Numbered from the stretch's first letter, positions 33,885 through 47,256 are shown. The stretch is 64,000 nucleotides of DNA from Larix kaempferi (GCA_027924585.1 BSBM01000047.1:18596001-18660000); one strand, 5' to 3'. The notes: generated by a model not told the origin, from the letters alone. Made by a program: numbers and translations.

Positions 33885-36800
33885 TCTTCACCCTCAATGT
33901 TTACGACTTAGACATGAATCTCACGGCTTCCTAACCATCTTATTTTTTCTTATGGGTGGGTTTCATTACTTATCATCTCGTCGAGGTCCACTGGTGGGGC
34001 CTTGGCCTTGAGCTCCTCACCAGGGCCGTTTACATAATTCATAATTACATTTACAAAAATAATAACAATAGGGGTCGAATTGGAGGGATGTTACAGTTAC
34101 TCTCTACAAATGCATTGTTTATTTAATGCGTCATAACCAAGGAATGCATTATTCTTTGACTATCATCAATATGATAATTTAATACTTATGATGATGTTTA
34201 ACGTTTAATTTGTCATATTTCTTAAAGTAAATGAATTCGTAGTTATAACTATTATGTTGATACTAAACATGTTTCCCTCTTGTTGAAGGGGTCCTTGATG
34301 ACGCCCTGAAGCTTACTTAGCTTTCTAAGCTAACGCTTAATGATGACCTTGACAGGTTATAGGTTTTTGTTTACAACAAGGGTTATGTTGGTATTATGAT
34401 CAAAGTTTTAAATCAATTATTAGCAAGGTTGAATTATTATGTAATTATATGCTTGGTCCATTTCTTATGATATGATTGGAGATCCTTATACATTTATCAA
34501 TGGTGTTCTAAAATGTGATCCAAATTATATAGAAAAAAGGTGGTTAACCTAGTGACGAGCGTTGGTATTAATCTACGATGAGCAATGCATAATGGACTAT
34601 AGCATAGTGTTAAAAATCTAAGTAATAGCGGTTGACAGGTCATGCATTGAATGCGACCACATGAATGTTTGGTTATGTCCTTCTAGCTATGGAGAAAAAC
34701 CTAACACTACGCTGGAGGGTTTGGTCTTGGCATTTAGTGTTTGTTTCAACGCTATTGTAGAGGTTTGAGCTCTCTCGGCCACCATGGGATTTGTGCTAAT
34801 AGAGCACCACTCGCAGAGGCATTTTCAGCAATGAATGTACCAGTCGTGGTGTCTTTATGGTATCCCAGGCATGCGTAGGGAGCCACTGCTTGGCCCTCGG
34901 CCTGAGTTTGAAACTTGCGAAGGTAAAAATTTCTTTTATAACATTTTACCATTTTAATTCTTGTTTGTGACGTTTCTTTCCTGTGTGTAGGTGTTCATAT
35001 TTTAACCAAGGATTTATGTGATGGAAGGGACACGGTTCTTGTTTCCTACTCATGAATTGTGTTCCTCGGCGATAGCTCTTGAGGAAAGGAAATGAAACTT
35101 CAGTGGCTCTGGAGAACCACCGTAAGATTCGGGTCTTCCCTCGAATGGAACCTCTGTCAACAAGTTTGGGTCGCTTGTTTTTATGTTTCCTTTCTCCATT
35201 GTTTGTTTAATTAAGTGATCCATTCGGCAGCTTAGGAATCAATGCTAGCGTAAATGTTTTCATGGCTTAAAAGCCATCGTTGGTGTTTGAATCAACTGTT
35301 TTTAAAAGTTTGGATGTATGGGTTAACTATTTGGGAACTCTTGTGTATCCCTAAGCAGTAATACTGTGTTTGAAAAGCCTTTTAATGGAATATACAGACT
35401 CATTGTCTTAATACTTGTTTATTAATCTTATGTTGAAATGGCCAATGCTTGCTTTCGGCTTCTAGCGAGTTTATAATGTTTAAAAGTCTACGAAGAATTT
35501 GTTTTGGGCCAAGCCCTGAATTATGAATTATGTTAACAAAAGTGTATCGAATTTAGCTTTAACGTTTGGTTCTTCGGTAACAGGGTTCGACCCTAAACCT
35601 TAGGGTTTGGTTCCAAATGATTCTTGAACTAAATTCAAAACTATAGTTATTTGTTATTTCAACTTGTCTCGAGCCTATGTTTTCTTGCAACTCAAATGCC
35701 GAGACTACTGTCTGTTTGGCATGAGTAAAACGTTCTTCTGAAAGGTTGCGACTTCATGAAGAATTTGGTTGTCTATGTTTAGATTTTATTTGTAAAGTTT
35801 ATATGAAAATATTGTAGTAGGGTTTAAACCCTAAACCCTACTCTGTAGTAGATCTGCAAAGCTCCTACTCATAGTTTGTTTAGAAACTATAACTATTTCG
35901 TGGGGAGAACTCTCGCGAGTCTCAAACCCTTGACTTGAATTTGATTATAATTATTAATATGTAAATGAGATGTGCATCCTTTCAAATGGAATCATGCTTT
36001 ACTTAAACCTTATGGTGAACTCGAGTATGGATTCGAATGGTTAGTTTTATAATTAAAATACTTCAAGGTTTACCAATTTTTTAGTGGCACCACGCCCATT
36101 CTTGGATTCTTGTTTAATATGTAATCTGGACTATTTCATATATAAAGAATATGCGTATAAATTTTGACGGGTGAGCTCTTTATGAGTCTCGAAACCTTGA
36201 TCTTTAATTATATTTGTGTGAAAAATAGATCCTATTACTATGTAAATATGTTTAGCTTACAGTCCTTTGACTGTTTGGAATTTGTTATAAAATAAAACAT
36301 TGAATTTCTATGAAATCATGAATTTGATCTTGTATAATGTAATAAGGTTGTTTAACAGGATTATAGTGAGTTTGCTTATGAATTGAATAGGGGATACTTT
36401 TAGAATTGATTTCAAGATATTTATAAGCCTTTGTTTACTTCTGTTTGTATCATAATAATTCATAATGCATTATGTTTGTATAATAGTTGACAATGTGTTC
36501 TGTAGAGTGTAGATATTGTTTTTTTTAATATATATATACAAAGTTATTCTATTTACTCAATCATACTAATAATTATTAGGGAGTATATATGTAGTATACC
36601 TACATCAAATATTTCCGTAATTTTGTACTATTTATATGATGTGATTTCTAAGTGCTAAGAATTTATATTTAGAAGAAATAGTGACTATTGGAACAATGAC
36701 ATTGCTATCAGCATATTTATTAGATTATCACATAAACTATCTACTATTCTATAATTGTAAGAACTTGTAAGAAGAATTACAGTCTGTATCATTTTAAGTT

Positions 36801-37896
36801 TTCTGTATATTATTTTGGCATACATTCCTTTATTTGAAACTACATTTATTATAAAGGTAAAGAATCAACATTCAGATCAGATTATTAATATCTTTCTAAT
36901 CTATTACTTAAGACAAACTTCTCTGTACTAGAGTACATCACGAATGTGAAAGGAAAAATACATAGAAGAATTATATTCATCATTATGAAATTTTCTAAAT
37001 AAATCATTCTATCATATATGCAAATAAATTTATGAGTTCTGTACTTTGATAATTGAATAAAAAATTGATAGTATTGAAACATAACAAAGTTTTTAATAGT
37101 GTTATTTCAGAATATATAGAGCAAGATAATTAAAAAAAAACAATGTAGAACCTGTTTAGATTGTATAGGTGGGAAAACACCCAAAGAAGACTGTTCCTCC
37201 CAACCGTCTCCTGAAAGCAGCCAAAGTTACTTGCTTTAGGACCCCCGAGCCTCTTCACTGAACCACCAGCATGAAGATATTGTGTAGAATATTATGACAA
37301 TTTCTTTGTACTTCATCAATCATGAATACTTGCACACAAATCACTATCTGCAAACTCAGCAGATTAACTTGACAGTCTCACTCTCCAACTCATTCTAGCA
37401 TCCCCTCATTGAATTCCTCTTATGTGCTCAACATGACAGTTTTGAGCAATCACAAGGCAAAGTATGTGTGGGCTTCCTGCCTCATTCGATGGTTATATGT
37501 CTACCTAGGTCTTTGGGTCAATTGAAAATCATTTAATGAGCCACTTGCTCAGTTCCACCTTCCTTGGGGAACATGACCACAATTTTAGGTAGCTTGCCTC
37601 CTGCAACAGCTAGTAAGTGAGGGCAGATGCAACCACTTGTCATTTTCCTTCTACAACAGTTTCATTCCCCCTAGTGGGTCAGTGAACACTCTTCAACAAT
37701 CCTCTTTGGATGAGCATCTCCTATTTTAATTTATTAAATAATAATAATATTCAATTGCATTCATCCTTGACCATCCTTGGTCATAAAACTTTACAATAAA
37801 ATTTAGAGTAATGTTTTTCCACAAACATAAAATGTTTCATGTTCTAGTTAGGTTACAAACACCCCCTCTTAAGTTCAACATCGTCCTCGATGTTGC

Positions 37897-38317
37897 TTAA
37901 TCGTCATCAAATCCTTCGTGGAATGGAATTGGATATGCTACCCACATATGACTCTCGAATTCCCAGGTTGCTTCATCTCGACTAAGGTGCTTCCATTGCA
38001 CCTTTACCTGTCCAATGGTGCGATTCCAGAGTAAAATTTCTCTCTTGTCGAGGATACAATCCGGTTCCACCTTAAAATCCCCTTCTGGTTCCACCTGTAT
38101 GTCATTCCAATCGATTACATGAGTAGCATCATGTACATACTTTTTCAAAATAGAAATATGAAATACATTATGTATTTTGAGACTAGTTGGTAAGGCCAAC
38201 TAATAAGCCACTGGTCCAACTCTGGATAATATTTTGAATGGTCCACAATACCTGGGTGCTAATTTAGAAAATTTCCCCAGCTTAAATGAGCTCTTTTTGG
38301 GTTTTACCTTGACAAAC
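37897..38317 (-). pseudogene. Integrase C-terminus with chromodomain (element 2)
   Basis: The minus strand reads the integrase C-terminal module (KVKPKKSSFKLGKFSKLAPR, GPFKILSRVGPVAY, then a TAA) and, after it, a 100-codon frame with LPTSLKIHNVFHISILKKYV, then the chromodomain-like VKVQWKHLSRDEATWEFE and AYPIPFHEGF. These mark the element as a chromovirus. In that clade the chromodomain is thought to direct integration to chromatin carrying particular histone marks. The N-terminal part of integrase lies on the other side of a solo LTR (38318-42914). The duplicated CAAAC at 38313-38317 is part of the interrupted reading frame. Confidence 0.85.
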
Positions 38318-41300
38318 TATCACATACCCAAAAATTCGTAAAATTTTAAAAAATTTCTAAGTGTCCAAACGTCATTAGTTATCACTGCGGAAGATAAAAT
38401 GTATGTACAACATCTATATTTACTGTTTTAATATAAGATCATTATAACATCTCATAACTATTAACATTTAATTGTAAACATTAATAAAACTTTGCTTGTC
38501 TACAGAAAGGTCTTCTTATATTCTCACAAGCAACCCTAACTAAAATATACAACTCTTTATGACATATCTTATTCTAATAGCATAATTTAATAATGTTCCA
38601 TCACTTTTCCCACCTTAACCAATTCCTTTTACTAACTTAAACATTTAAAATGAACAATACATCGTACCCAAACTTTCCTTAGTCATCAAAAGGACGCTCT
38701 ATCTAACATATTCATCTTTATTCATACTTGAGGATTACTAATTGTGAAATGCAGTTTACTCATCAAACCTGAGACATATTTGTGAGAGAAAGAATTTATT
38801 TATATAAGCCTCTAATATATATATTTATTTATTTGATCAAGCGGTCCACGAAGTACACTTATAATTGATTAGTCCCAACTTAACTACATGTAAACAAGAG
38901 AGAAAGATATAAATAACAACCATCATATTAGTAAAATGCCTAAGGTACACAAATTTAAAGTAAACAAAACTAAAGAAATAACTGAGACACAATATCAAGG
39001 GAATACACAAAAGAGACGCACAAATATGACCACAATTATCCAGAGAGATATACACATGAGGCATACATACCAAGAGAACATTTTGACGTGGTTCACCCGT
39101 ATCTCGGGCTACGTCCACAAAAGGTTGTGTTTTTATTAAAAACAAAGTGAAGGGTTACATTCTACTACGACACAATTGTCACAAGACTTATTTTCTTCAA
39201 GCCTTCCTTACATGAAACATCTTCCAAAAATAAGATATCCTTTGTTGAGATAAGGTTCTTCATACAACACCACAAGGGTTGATAAACCTTTCGACAAATT
39301 CTCAATGAATAAACGCTTCTATTCTATGACTTATATGTCCAATTATAATTATTTTATACATACCATATGTCATATCATGTTGTAATAATACCAACATATA
39401 ACTCAAGTATATTATAACATAATCCCATATACTTTTTCTTTTAAAATTACTAAAGTCACACCTTTATTATCCATAATTTATTCCACTATTATCCGTATAT
39501 CTGTTGTAGATTAATCCCTTTGTAGATGTCTTCCTCTAGGTCCATTTAACTATAAGGGCTTCAAATATTTCCACAACCCCCATCTTAGAAAACATTTCAA
39601 ACACCCTAAGATATAATTGATAAAGTGCTCATACTTTTATGATTATAAATTATTATTATCAAAACTTCTAAGTCATAAGTATTATGACGGTTAGTGGAGA
39701 ATACCTTCGCTTTATTATGTCTCTAATTTAATAACATACTTGTGTTCGACATTCTAGTCTCAAACCTAAGGTTCATGTTATCAACACTAAGTATTAAGAA
39801 AATATATACATATGTACAAAGTAAAGTATGTTTGATCTAGCATCTAACCTATAAGAAGGTGTGCATTGCAATTAAGCAAGGGAAGGTGTTTGGACCAACA
39901 TCGAGAAGTGTATAGCTATAAACATAGTTTGAGAAGAAAAAATCAGTGTCTAACTATACGATGAGATATAAATCAAGCCAGTATTAAAGAATATAAGCTA
40001 TATGGCCTTTTCAACCCAACCTTAACATAAAAGTGAAGGCTAACCGTTATGATTTCATCCATTTTCTACCGATTTTTCCCTCATCACTGTTGTGATAAAT
40101 CTAGCTAAGAACTATATGTTAGTGAAATCTCAAAACATTCTAACTATGTCTCAGAACAGTGTGTTAAAGCAATATCATATGGAAAATAGAAATTTATTAT
40201 AGTATTAAATAAGTCGAAATCCTAAACCTGGGTCTAATGGAATTTTGTGGCTTTTCACCCACAGAACTGGGCGATGAAAAATATATAAAGACTTGAGATC
40301 TCAATAGAGAACTAGACAATGAAAATTATAACTTAGTAGAGTTTGACAACGATTACACAGACTGGAGTCCTAAATCTAGCATTACTTCCTTTACGAACGA
40401 AATCGGAATAAAAGCATAGTCTGGTGGTGTTGAAAGTAGCTTATTTGTGAGTGTGCTCCCTCTACAGATCCATCCTTTCATGAGTTCACTAATGAAAAAC
40501 TGTAAAATAATGTATTCAATGCCCAAATAAAAACGATGGGGATTGTGCTCGATGAGGAGCAACAAAGGACATCGCCTTGCTAGCAGGGGTTTAAGCCAGA
40601 AATACTCCACATTTTTATAGAGCTAGACTCCGATCAGTAAGATAAAATGTAACAGGACTTTCTAGCAGGAAAACGAGTTGGAGCTTGACATGATATCATA
40701 CAAATGCAATGGCCAACAAACCAAGGGACTAAGCTTAACTCGCACTCAAAGGACTATAGCAACAACCGAAGAGAAAAATAGGATTTACGTTTTTGGCATT
40801 AACCAATAACCCAACATTATTGAATTAAGTATTGGTTTATGTTACAAATTCACTCACATAAAATGTTGAGCAGAAGAAAACTAATGCGTAGAGGTTAACA
40901 ACTTAACTTGAACTCAGATGTAGAGGAATCGTATTTTATAAGTTGATGAAGAACAAATATACGTAGAGACCAAACTTATAACTAAAACCTAATAATGGAT
41001 AACACATATGTATGATGCTCGAGCAGGTCTCAACAATGCATAGAGATCAGCTTCAAAATACAAATAATCGCGCTACAAAGGTACTTGCAGAGATTAGGCT
41101 TAAAACTACATTCTAACTGCCGGTATAACTCATTTTAGAAATCTAAGGGGAAAAGAAAACCCTAGTATGGGAAAGGACACCATCCTATAACATATAGTAG
41201 TTTAGGCCAAAACCAGGAATGTGTTTTACTAAATCAGGATGCAGGATAAAGATCTTTCAATGCAACTTCACTAGTTAATAGATGTATAGGTTACTTATCT

Positions 41301-42914
41301 TATTCTGCATTTGGCCTAATGATAGATCTACTACGTTTTTCCTTTCTCCTGCAAAGTCTCTACTCTGAGTTACAACGATTCCCGATTCAAACATCCCTGC
41401 TCCTGTAATAATTACTACTATCAGGATCTATTCTCCAGTCACAGGCTACCATTCGATCCCTGATCAGAGATATGTCCTCCTCTCAGGCTAAGTTTCCAAC
41501 TCAAATCGATCCCCTAATGCTCGAATGGGATTTTCCTTTATCCATCTCATAACGCCTTTAATGAAATCAAACCACGCCCTCCCACGCAGTTCACTGCTCC
41601 ACTACGCAATAACTGAAAGTGACCGAAAGCTCCAACGGAGTTTCCCCCCCCCCAAAACCCCTTTTACTCGGCTGCGAGCACCACTATACTTATGGCTTCA
41701 GTTCCCTTGAATATCCCATCGAATATGGTAAGACTCATTCCTTCTTTCACATGGAGATGGATACGGTTTAGGAGTAAACACAAAATGTTTCCAAGTGGTT
41801 TCATCACCATGGCTCAGTTAGCTTCTGGCGCTCCACCTCGAGGATTCTTACCAAAACTTTAAATCTCCACTCTCAGTTTTTAACTCCCCACTCTCTTAAT
41901 GGAAGAAGACAACAGCTGATGGAACGAGCTAGTGCCAAACTATTATTGGATTCTCAACCTTTTCGTTTTGCTTTGCTAAAAGAGTTTGTCTATGTATATA
42001 TATAGAGGCATAATGCAATACATAAATATTTGCCCTTAGTGATATCTGTTTATATTTCTTTTTATTATATATATATATAAATATACTCATTAGCATATAC
42101 CTTTAACATGTAACTTTCAATAGGCTAGATTTCATATCATTCAATTAAAATCTAACTTAATAAAAGTAAGTTAGTACTCATAGATCCTTCTTATATGTAT
42201 ATATACATACATCTAATCATATATATACATGTTTAAGTATAACTAAGCGTACTTAATAGATATGATTTAAATTTTACTTTCATCAATCATTTACATAATT
42301 CTTATAATACACATTCTTTTGATAATTAAATTTCTTTTCACATATATATATATATATATATATATATCTTAGTGTGGTAACTTAGATTTCCATGGCTTCT
42401 AGCCATAACTTCTCATCTCAAAGGACTTATAATTAATTTGTAAGTTTTATGACATAGTGAAATTAGTTTACTTTACTCTCAGTGCTCAAGGGCACCACTG
42501 CGGCACTTAGTTATGAAATATTAGACTCACCAAGTTGCTTAGTGATCACGTGAATTCTCTTCCTTGTCGTCTTAGTTTTAAGTTTTACTTTACTAAGGTG
42601 GGTTCTTTAATATTTTTAAGGAAACATCACTAGTTTCCCCACCTTCAAATGTCTATAACTTAATATAGAATTTTCATGACTTCCTAGTTATCTTAGCATC
42701 CCCCCCCCTTGGGAGAATTTAGTTACTTATTGTTTAGTCGCATTGCCGCTCTAATTCCCTAAGATTTAGAATAAAAATTATTATCATCACACAAATTTCA
42801 AGTTCCACTCGTGGGGCCTTGGCCTTGAGCTCCTTACTAGAGCCAACTACATAATTACAATTACATTTACAAAAGTAATAATAATATTAAGGGTCAAATT
42901 GGAGAGATGTTACA
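38318..42914 (-). mobile_element. Solo LTR A2 (4597 bp) interrupting integrase
   Basis: Starts TATCACATACCCAAAAATTC, a mutated form of the family start TGTAACATCCCAAAAATTC, ends GGAGAGATGTTACA and is flanked on both sides by CAAAC (38313-38317 and 42915-42919). A single LTR with a perfect 5-bp duplication and no internal region is what LTR-LTR recombination leaves behind. Minus orientation is inferred because that strand ends with the same AATTTTTGGG-type U5 end as the neighbouring gypsy LTRs. No gene is seen inside. There are (AT)n runs at about 42342-42366. Confidence 0.85.
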
Positions 42915-42919
42915 CAAAC

Positions 42920-43872
42920 ACATGCTCACCAACTTAGAATTCTTTCTGATTTCAGTTTAAATCTACATGACTCTTTTGTCTGTCTTGTGCAATTTTCAGA
43001 TTGCCTTGTACCTGTTTCACTGTTAGTTCCATCGCTTTCAATAACTCAAGTCCTAACATCAATTTTTCAACTGGATTACTCCATGAGATAGGAGTATTAC
43101 ACTTTCTACCATACAAAAATTCAAAAGGGATAAGTTTGGCTGAAGATTGGTAGTGATTATTATAAGAAAATTCAACTAAGTGCACGTATTCTTCCCATTT
43201 AGTTGGCTGATATTTAACATACATTCTTAACATATCCTCTAAAATCATATTCACTCTTTCAGTTTGTCCGTCAGCTTGCGGATGAAAAGATGTGCTGAAA
43301 TTTAACTTAGTATCCAAACCTTTAAACAATGATTTCCAGAAATTCCCTGTAAATTTAGAATCTCGATCAGAAATTATTACCTTTGGAATTCCATGCAAAT
43401 GAAAAAATTGCTTCATAAACACATCAGCAACATTAGTAGCTTTAAAAGTAGTTTTAACAGGTATGAAATGGTATGCTTTGCTAAGATTATCTACTACTAC
43501 CATTATTGAATCATTCTGCTTTTGATTTTTAGGCAAGCCAGTTATCAAATCAATACTGATAATTTCCCGCTTCCATTCGGGAATTGGTAATGACTGTAAT
43601 AAACCAGCTGGGTGTTGATGCTCAGCTTTAACTTGCTGACATTCAATGCACCTAGCTATGTATTCAACCACTTCATTCTTCATATTTGGTAATGACTGTA
43701 ATAAACCAGCTGGGTGTTGATGCTCAGCTTTAACTTGCTGACATTCAATGCACCTAGCTATGTATTCAACCACTTCATTCTTCATATTTGGCCAGAAATA
43801 ATCCTTTCTCAACATAGTTATCATCTTTTGGTAACCAGGATGTCCTGAATAACGACTTTTATGTACTTCATT
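42920..43872 (-). pseudogene. Integrase zinc finger and catalytic core (element 2)
   Basis: A 290-codon frame (43824-42952) carries the Cys pair of the zinc module (RCIECQQVKAEHQHPAGLL) and the catalytic core: IISIDLITGLP with the first Asp, VIISDRDSKFTGNFWKSL with the second, and HPQADGQTERVN with Glu, so the D,D,E triad is preserved. A 102-bp, 34-residue in-frame duplication repeats the Cys-pair segment. A stop follows at DLN, then more integrase sequence up to the solo LTR at 42914. The His part of the zinc module is separated by a TAA near 43873. The protein integrates element cDNA. This copy cannot be made whole because of the insertion. Confidence 0.85.
43587..43790. repeat. 102-bp tandem duplication inside integrase
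   Basis: GGTAATGACTGTAATAAACC and the following 82 bases recur at 43586 and 43688 essentially without change, keeping the reading frame. Confidence 0.95.
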
Positions 43873-44489
43873 TTAAATCAACAACTTAATTTCAGGTACA
43901 TTTGGTACATATAGTCTATTTTTATACAACATTAGACCTTTTTCATTCATACTGTAATTTGTTATTAAATTTTCAGATATATTTTCAGCAACTTTTTCTT
44001 GTAATTTCAGATAATTCGTATCCAATTTTGCCCCTACTTCAAACTGATTTTCTAAATCTGTTTTGTAAGTGCTAATTGCTGCCATAAAATTTAATTTTTC
44101 ATTTCTGCTTAATGCATCAACCACCTTTTTTTATTTACCATTTATATGTTAAATCTAAAAATCATATTCACTAAGGAAAGCTAACCACCTAGATTTCCTT
44201 GCGTTTATATTTGGTGGATCCAACAAGTATTTTAAACCTTTATTATCAGTCATTAATAAAAAATTCTACCGATTAGATGATGGCGCCACATCTTCAAAGC
44301 GTGTATCACAGCATGCAACTCTAAATCATAGGTAGCGTAATTCTTTTCATGAATTTTCAACTTTCTGGATTCATAAGCTACTGCATGATGCTCTTGTGTC
44401 AACACTCCACCTAATCCTTCATTGCATGCATCAGTGCATACAACGAAAAATTTGTTTGGATCTGCTATTTTTAAGACTGGTGTAGTAGT
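43873..44489 (-). pseudogene. RNase H and start of integrase (element 2)
   Basis: A frame at 44124-43873 covers the end of RNase H (MVDALSRNEKLNF, with the typical VADALSR-like ending) and the linker to the integrase zinc module (LMLYKNRLYVPNVPEIKLLI). Upstream (44125-44489) RNase H homology continues with several stops and frameshifts. Its product would remove genomic RNA during reverse transcription. Confidence 0.75.
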
Positions 44490-45236
44490 TCATAGTTCCT
44501 TTAGCTTCTTAAAACTTTCTTCACACTTTTGATCCCAAGCAAATTTCTTTCCCTTTTTCTCTAAAGATGTTATGGGGTTTGCGATTCTTGAGAATCCTTC
44601 AATAAACTTTCGGTAGTAACCTGTGATTCCCATGAATGACCGTACATCTGTTACATCTTTTGGGACAAGCCATTCATTAATTGCTCTTATTTTATCTCGG
44701 TCAACTGAGATTCCATCCTTGGATATCACGTGGCTTAAATACTGTATTTTATCTTTGAAAAATTCACACTTACTGAATTTAGCGTACAGTTGATGTTCTC
44801 TTAAAAATTGTAATATTATTTGTAAGTGTTTATCATGTTCTTCTTTAGTCTTTGAATAAATTAAAATATCATCAATGAAAACAATTACAAATTTATCCAA
44901 ATACTGATGTAAAACATTATTCATTAAACACATGAAAACTACTGGAGTGTTAGTTAGCCCAAAAGGCATAACTACAAATTCATAGTGCCCATATCGGGTT
45001 CTAAAAGCAGTTTTAAAGATATCTTCATCATTTATTCTGACTTGATGATATCCAGATCTCAAGTCTATTTTCAAAAATATCGTTTCTCCTCGTACTTGAT
45101 CATATAGATCATCTATGCGGGGCAAAGGATATCGGTTTTTCATCGTCATTTTATTTAAATGACGGTAATCTATGCAGAAACACAAGGTACCGTCCTTCTT
45201 TTTAATGAAAATGACAGGTGCTCCCCAAGGAGACAC
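44490..45236 (-). pseudogene. Reverse transcriptase (element 2)
   Basis: A 248-codon uninterrupted frame covers most of the RT. It contains [75 protein letters not shown], the catalytic box [26 protein letters not shown] and the connection region [16 protein letters not shown]. All three catalytic Asp positions (DLRS and the IDD pair) are present, so this part may retain the active fold. It is separated from the protease-RT linker upstream by a stop at about 45270, and from RNase H by a frameshift near 44490. Confidence 0.9.
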
Positions 45237-45275
45237 ACTTGGTCTTATGTAATTTTTATCAATTAATTCCTTTAA

Positions 45276-45805
45276 CTATGATTTTAATTCGTTAAGCTCC
45301 AGGATGTTCATTTGGTAAGGAGCTTTTGAGTTTGGTACCGCACCGGGTACTAGCTCAATGGGGAAATCCAATTCTCTTTTCGGAGGTAGACCTGGAATTT
45401 CTTCTGGGAATACATTTGAAAAGTCTTTCAGAATTGGTATATCCTCGAGTTTTAACTTATCTTTTTTAGTTGTGTGCTCATTGTTTATTACATTCACAGC
45501 AAATACTCTACATCCCTTACGTACAACCTTTTTCATTTGTAATCCATAAATCTATTTAACTGAAGTTTTTCTAGGGATTCCTTTTACTATTACTGTTTCT
45601 CCTTTATCATTAAAGCACATAAATGTATTTTCAAAACAATTCAAAATTACCCTATGCTTTTCCAGCCAATCCATTCCGATTAGAACATCATAAGACCCTA
45701 AGTGTAATACATTCAGCTTTACTTGTGTCTTATACTGACTCATAAACAAATCGCAATCTTTAACAAAATCAACTACCTTCCTTTTGGTTCCTGTAGCTAA
45801 CCGTA
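45276..45805 (-). pseudogene. Gypsy protease end and RT linker (element 2)
   Basis: The frames 45749-45552 and 45536-45276 hold the protease C-terminal part (LGSYDVLIGMDWLEKHRVI) and the linker before RT ([20 protein letters not shown]). The active-site part lies upstream, in the frame shared with the end of gag, where it reads LINLGASLSHVS: the catalytic Asp is Asn and Ser/Thr is Leu. A stop separates the two frames. Confidence 0.8.
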
Positions 45806-47256
45806 CTAGCCTTTTACTATATCAGGTGATACATGACTCAAACTAGCACCTAGGTTAATTAAAGTAGAGATGGATCTGTTATGTAGCATACCTTCTATTT
45901 CGAACATTGAAGTCTGATGATAAGCTTGTCGATTCTCCAAGGTTGCATTGATCCTAGGCATTTCCCTTGCTAAGTCACTAACTGTTGCCTCTTCTTGCAC
46001 TGTATGTATGTTGCTGACAGTTCTTTTCCTGTTAGGACAGTTGGTTGCATAATGTGGTCCTTGACATTCAAAACATTTTATAGGTTCTTTCCGTTCATTA
46101 TTCTTAGCATAATTATTAGGCATGTCTCTGTTTCTTCCAGCTTCAAAATTCTGTTGTGCATTGATTTTAAAATTAGTTCCTTGAAAATATATGTTAGGAA
46201 AATTTCAAGAATTTTAATTTCCAGCATTCCTGTTATATTTAAAATTCTTCTTTCTTTGTTCAAAATTACTTGGTCTATTTACTTTACAGCTAGGCACACT
46301 TTCTTTCATAACATAAATTTTCCTTCCTCATAGCCTCCTCAAGAGTTTTAGGGTTATCTTATTCAATTTTGACCTTGATGTGGAAAGGAAAACAACTTAG
46401 AAATCGTTGTATTTTAGGCTTTTCGTCAATAATATATGGTACATACCTTAATAAACTTAAAAATTTATTGCTTAACTCTTTCATGTTCATAGAACCTAAC
46501 TTCAACTCATAAAATTCTTTAGCCTTTTCTTCATAGTATTGTTCAGACATAAACTTCTTTTTAAATAATGTCTTACACGTACTCCAAGTTAGATACTTTT
46601 CTTTAAGACTTTTTAATATTTTGATATCTTGCCACCATATATCCGCTTTTCCAATTAGATTATAAAAGGCCATCTTAGCTTTCAACCTATCGGAATAGTC
46701 ATAAATTTGGAAGTACTTCTTCATTCCCAACAGCCAAGCTTCGACTTCTTCTCCTTTCTCTATCTCCCCATTAAACATCGGAGGTTTTATCTTCTTGAAC
46801 TCTCCTGAGATTTCTTCATATGGTTTGTACTTTCTCTTTTTAGGACCGTGGTCTCTATCACTGTTGTCACTCGAATACCTATGTTTCTTTTTATGTGTTT
46901 TAACATTAGATTCAAAAGAAGAATTACTCTCATTTTTGGAAAATTTTAACTTCTTACCCTTATGCTGATAAGATAGTTCCAAATTCTGATTTAGATTCTT
47001 TTCTTTTACATTTTCCCTCATTATGAAATTTATCTAGTAAAATTTGATTTAGTCCTTCCTGTGCCTTTAAAATTCTTTCATTTTCTTCTTTAACCGTTTT
47101 TATTTCAGCTTGTAAATCTTTAACAGTTCGAAGAAGTTCAGATGAATTATCATTTAATTCCACATATATATTTTCTTCATTTACATTTTCACGTTCATGA
47201 CTATTTTGTTCATTATGATGGGATCGATCCTCGGCAGATGCCTCTTCTCCATCCAT
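45806..47256 (-). pseudogene. Gypsy gag (element 2)
   Basis: From an ATG at 47256 the protein starts with an acidic segment and a coiled-coil-like helix (LRTVKDLQAEIKTVKEENER). It shifts frame near 47015 into a 220-codon frame with a basic linker (PKKRKYKPYEEISGEFKKIK) and the capsid-like core (EAWLLGMKKYFQIYDYSDR, IWWQDIK, LSNKFLSLLRYVPYI, QRFLSCFPFHIKVKIE). Another shift near 46359 follows. The last frame has the zinc knuckle CFECQGPHYATNCP (about 46035-46078) and leads into the protease. The knuckle has the same shortened Cys-x3-His spacing as element 1. Gag forms the particle that packages RNA. Confidence 0.9.

Larger units (their letters stand above)
29506..34094 (-). mobile_element. Solo LTR A1 inserted in the element 2 LTR
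   Basis: The right end, AATTGGAGGGATGTTACA (34077-34094), and the preceding block containing GGGGCCTTGGCCTTGAGCTC match the right end of the solo LTR at 38318-42914, and the lengths are almost equal (4589 versus 4597). The left end is diverged and the exact border is uncertain: homology with the host LTR stops at 29505, and the host bases that should precede the insertion are missing. It contains a 208-bp tandem duplication and several (AT)n runs. No genes were recognised. Chance ORFs overlap on both strands. Confidence 0.65.
29325..37857 (-). mobile_element. 3' LTR of gypsy element 2, split by a solo LTR
   Basis: Starts TGTAATACCTCCAAAAATCC, matching TGTAACACCTCCAAAAATCC at 47399, and ends TAGTTAGGTTACA at 37857, followed by AACACCCCCTCTTAAG, whose minus strand is the polypurine tract. 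Homology with the 5' LTR runs 29325-29505 and resumes at 34095 (TCTACAAATGCATTGTTTAT). Without the insert it is about 3.9 kb. No genes are seen in it. It contains CCCTAAACCCTA at 35829-35840. Confidence 0.8.

Noticed and set aside
35823-35845. CCCTAAACCCTA, telomere-like repeat
   Set aside because: Only two units inside a gypsy LTR; too short for an interstitial telomere tract.
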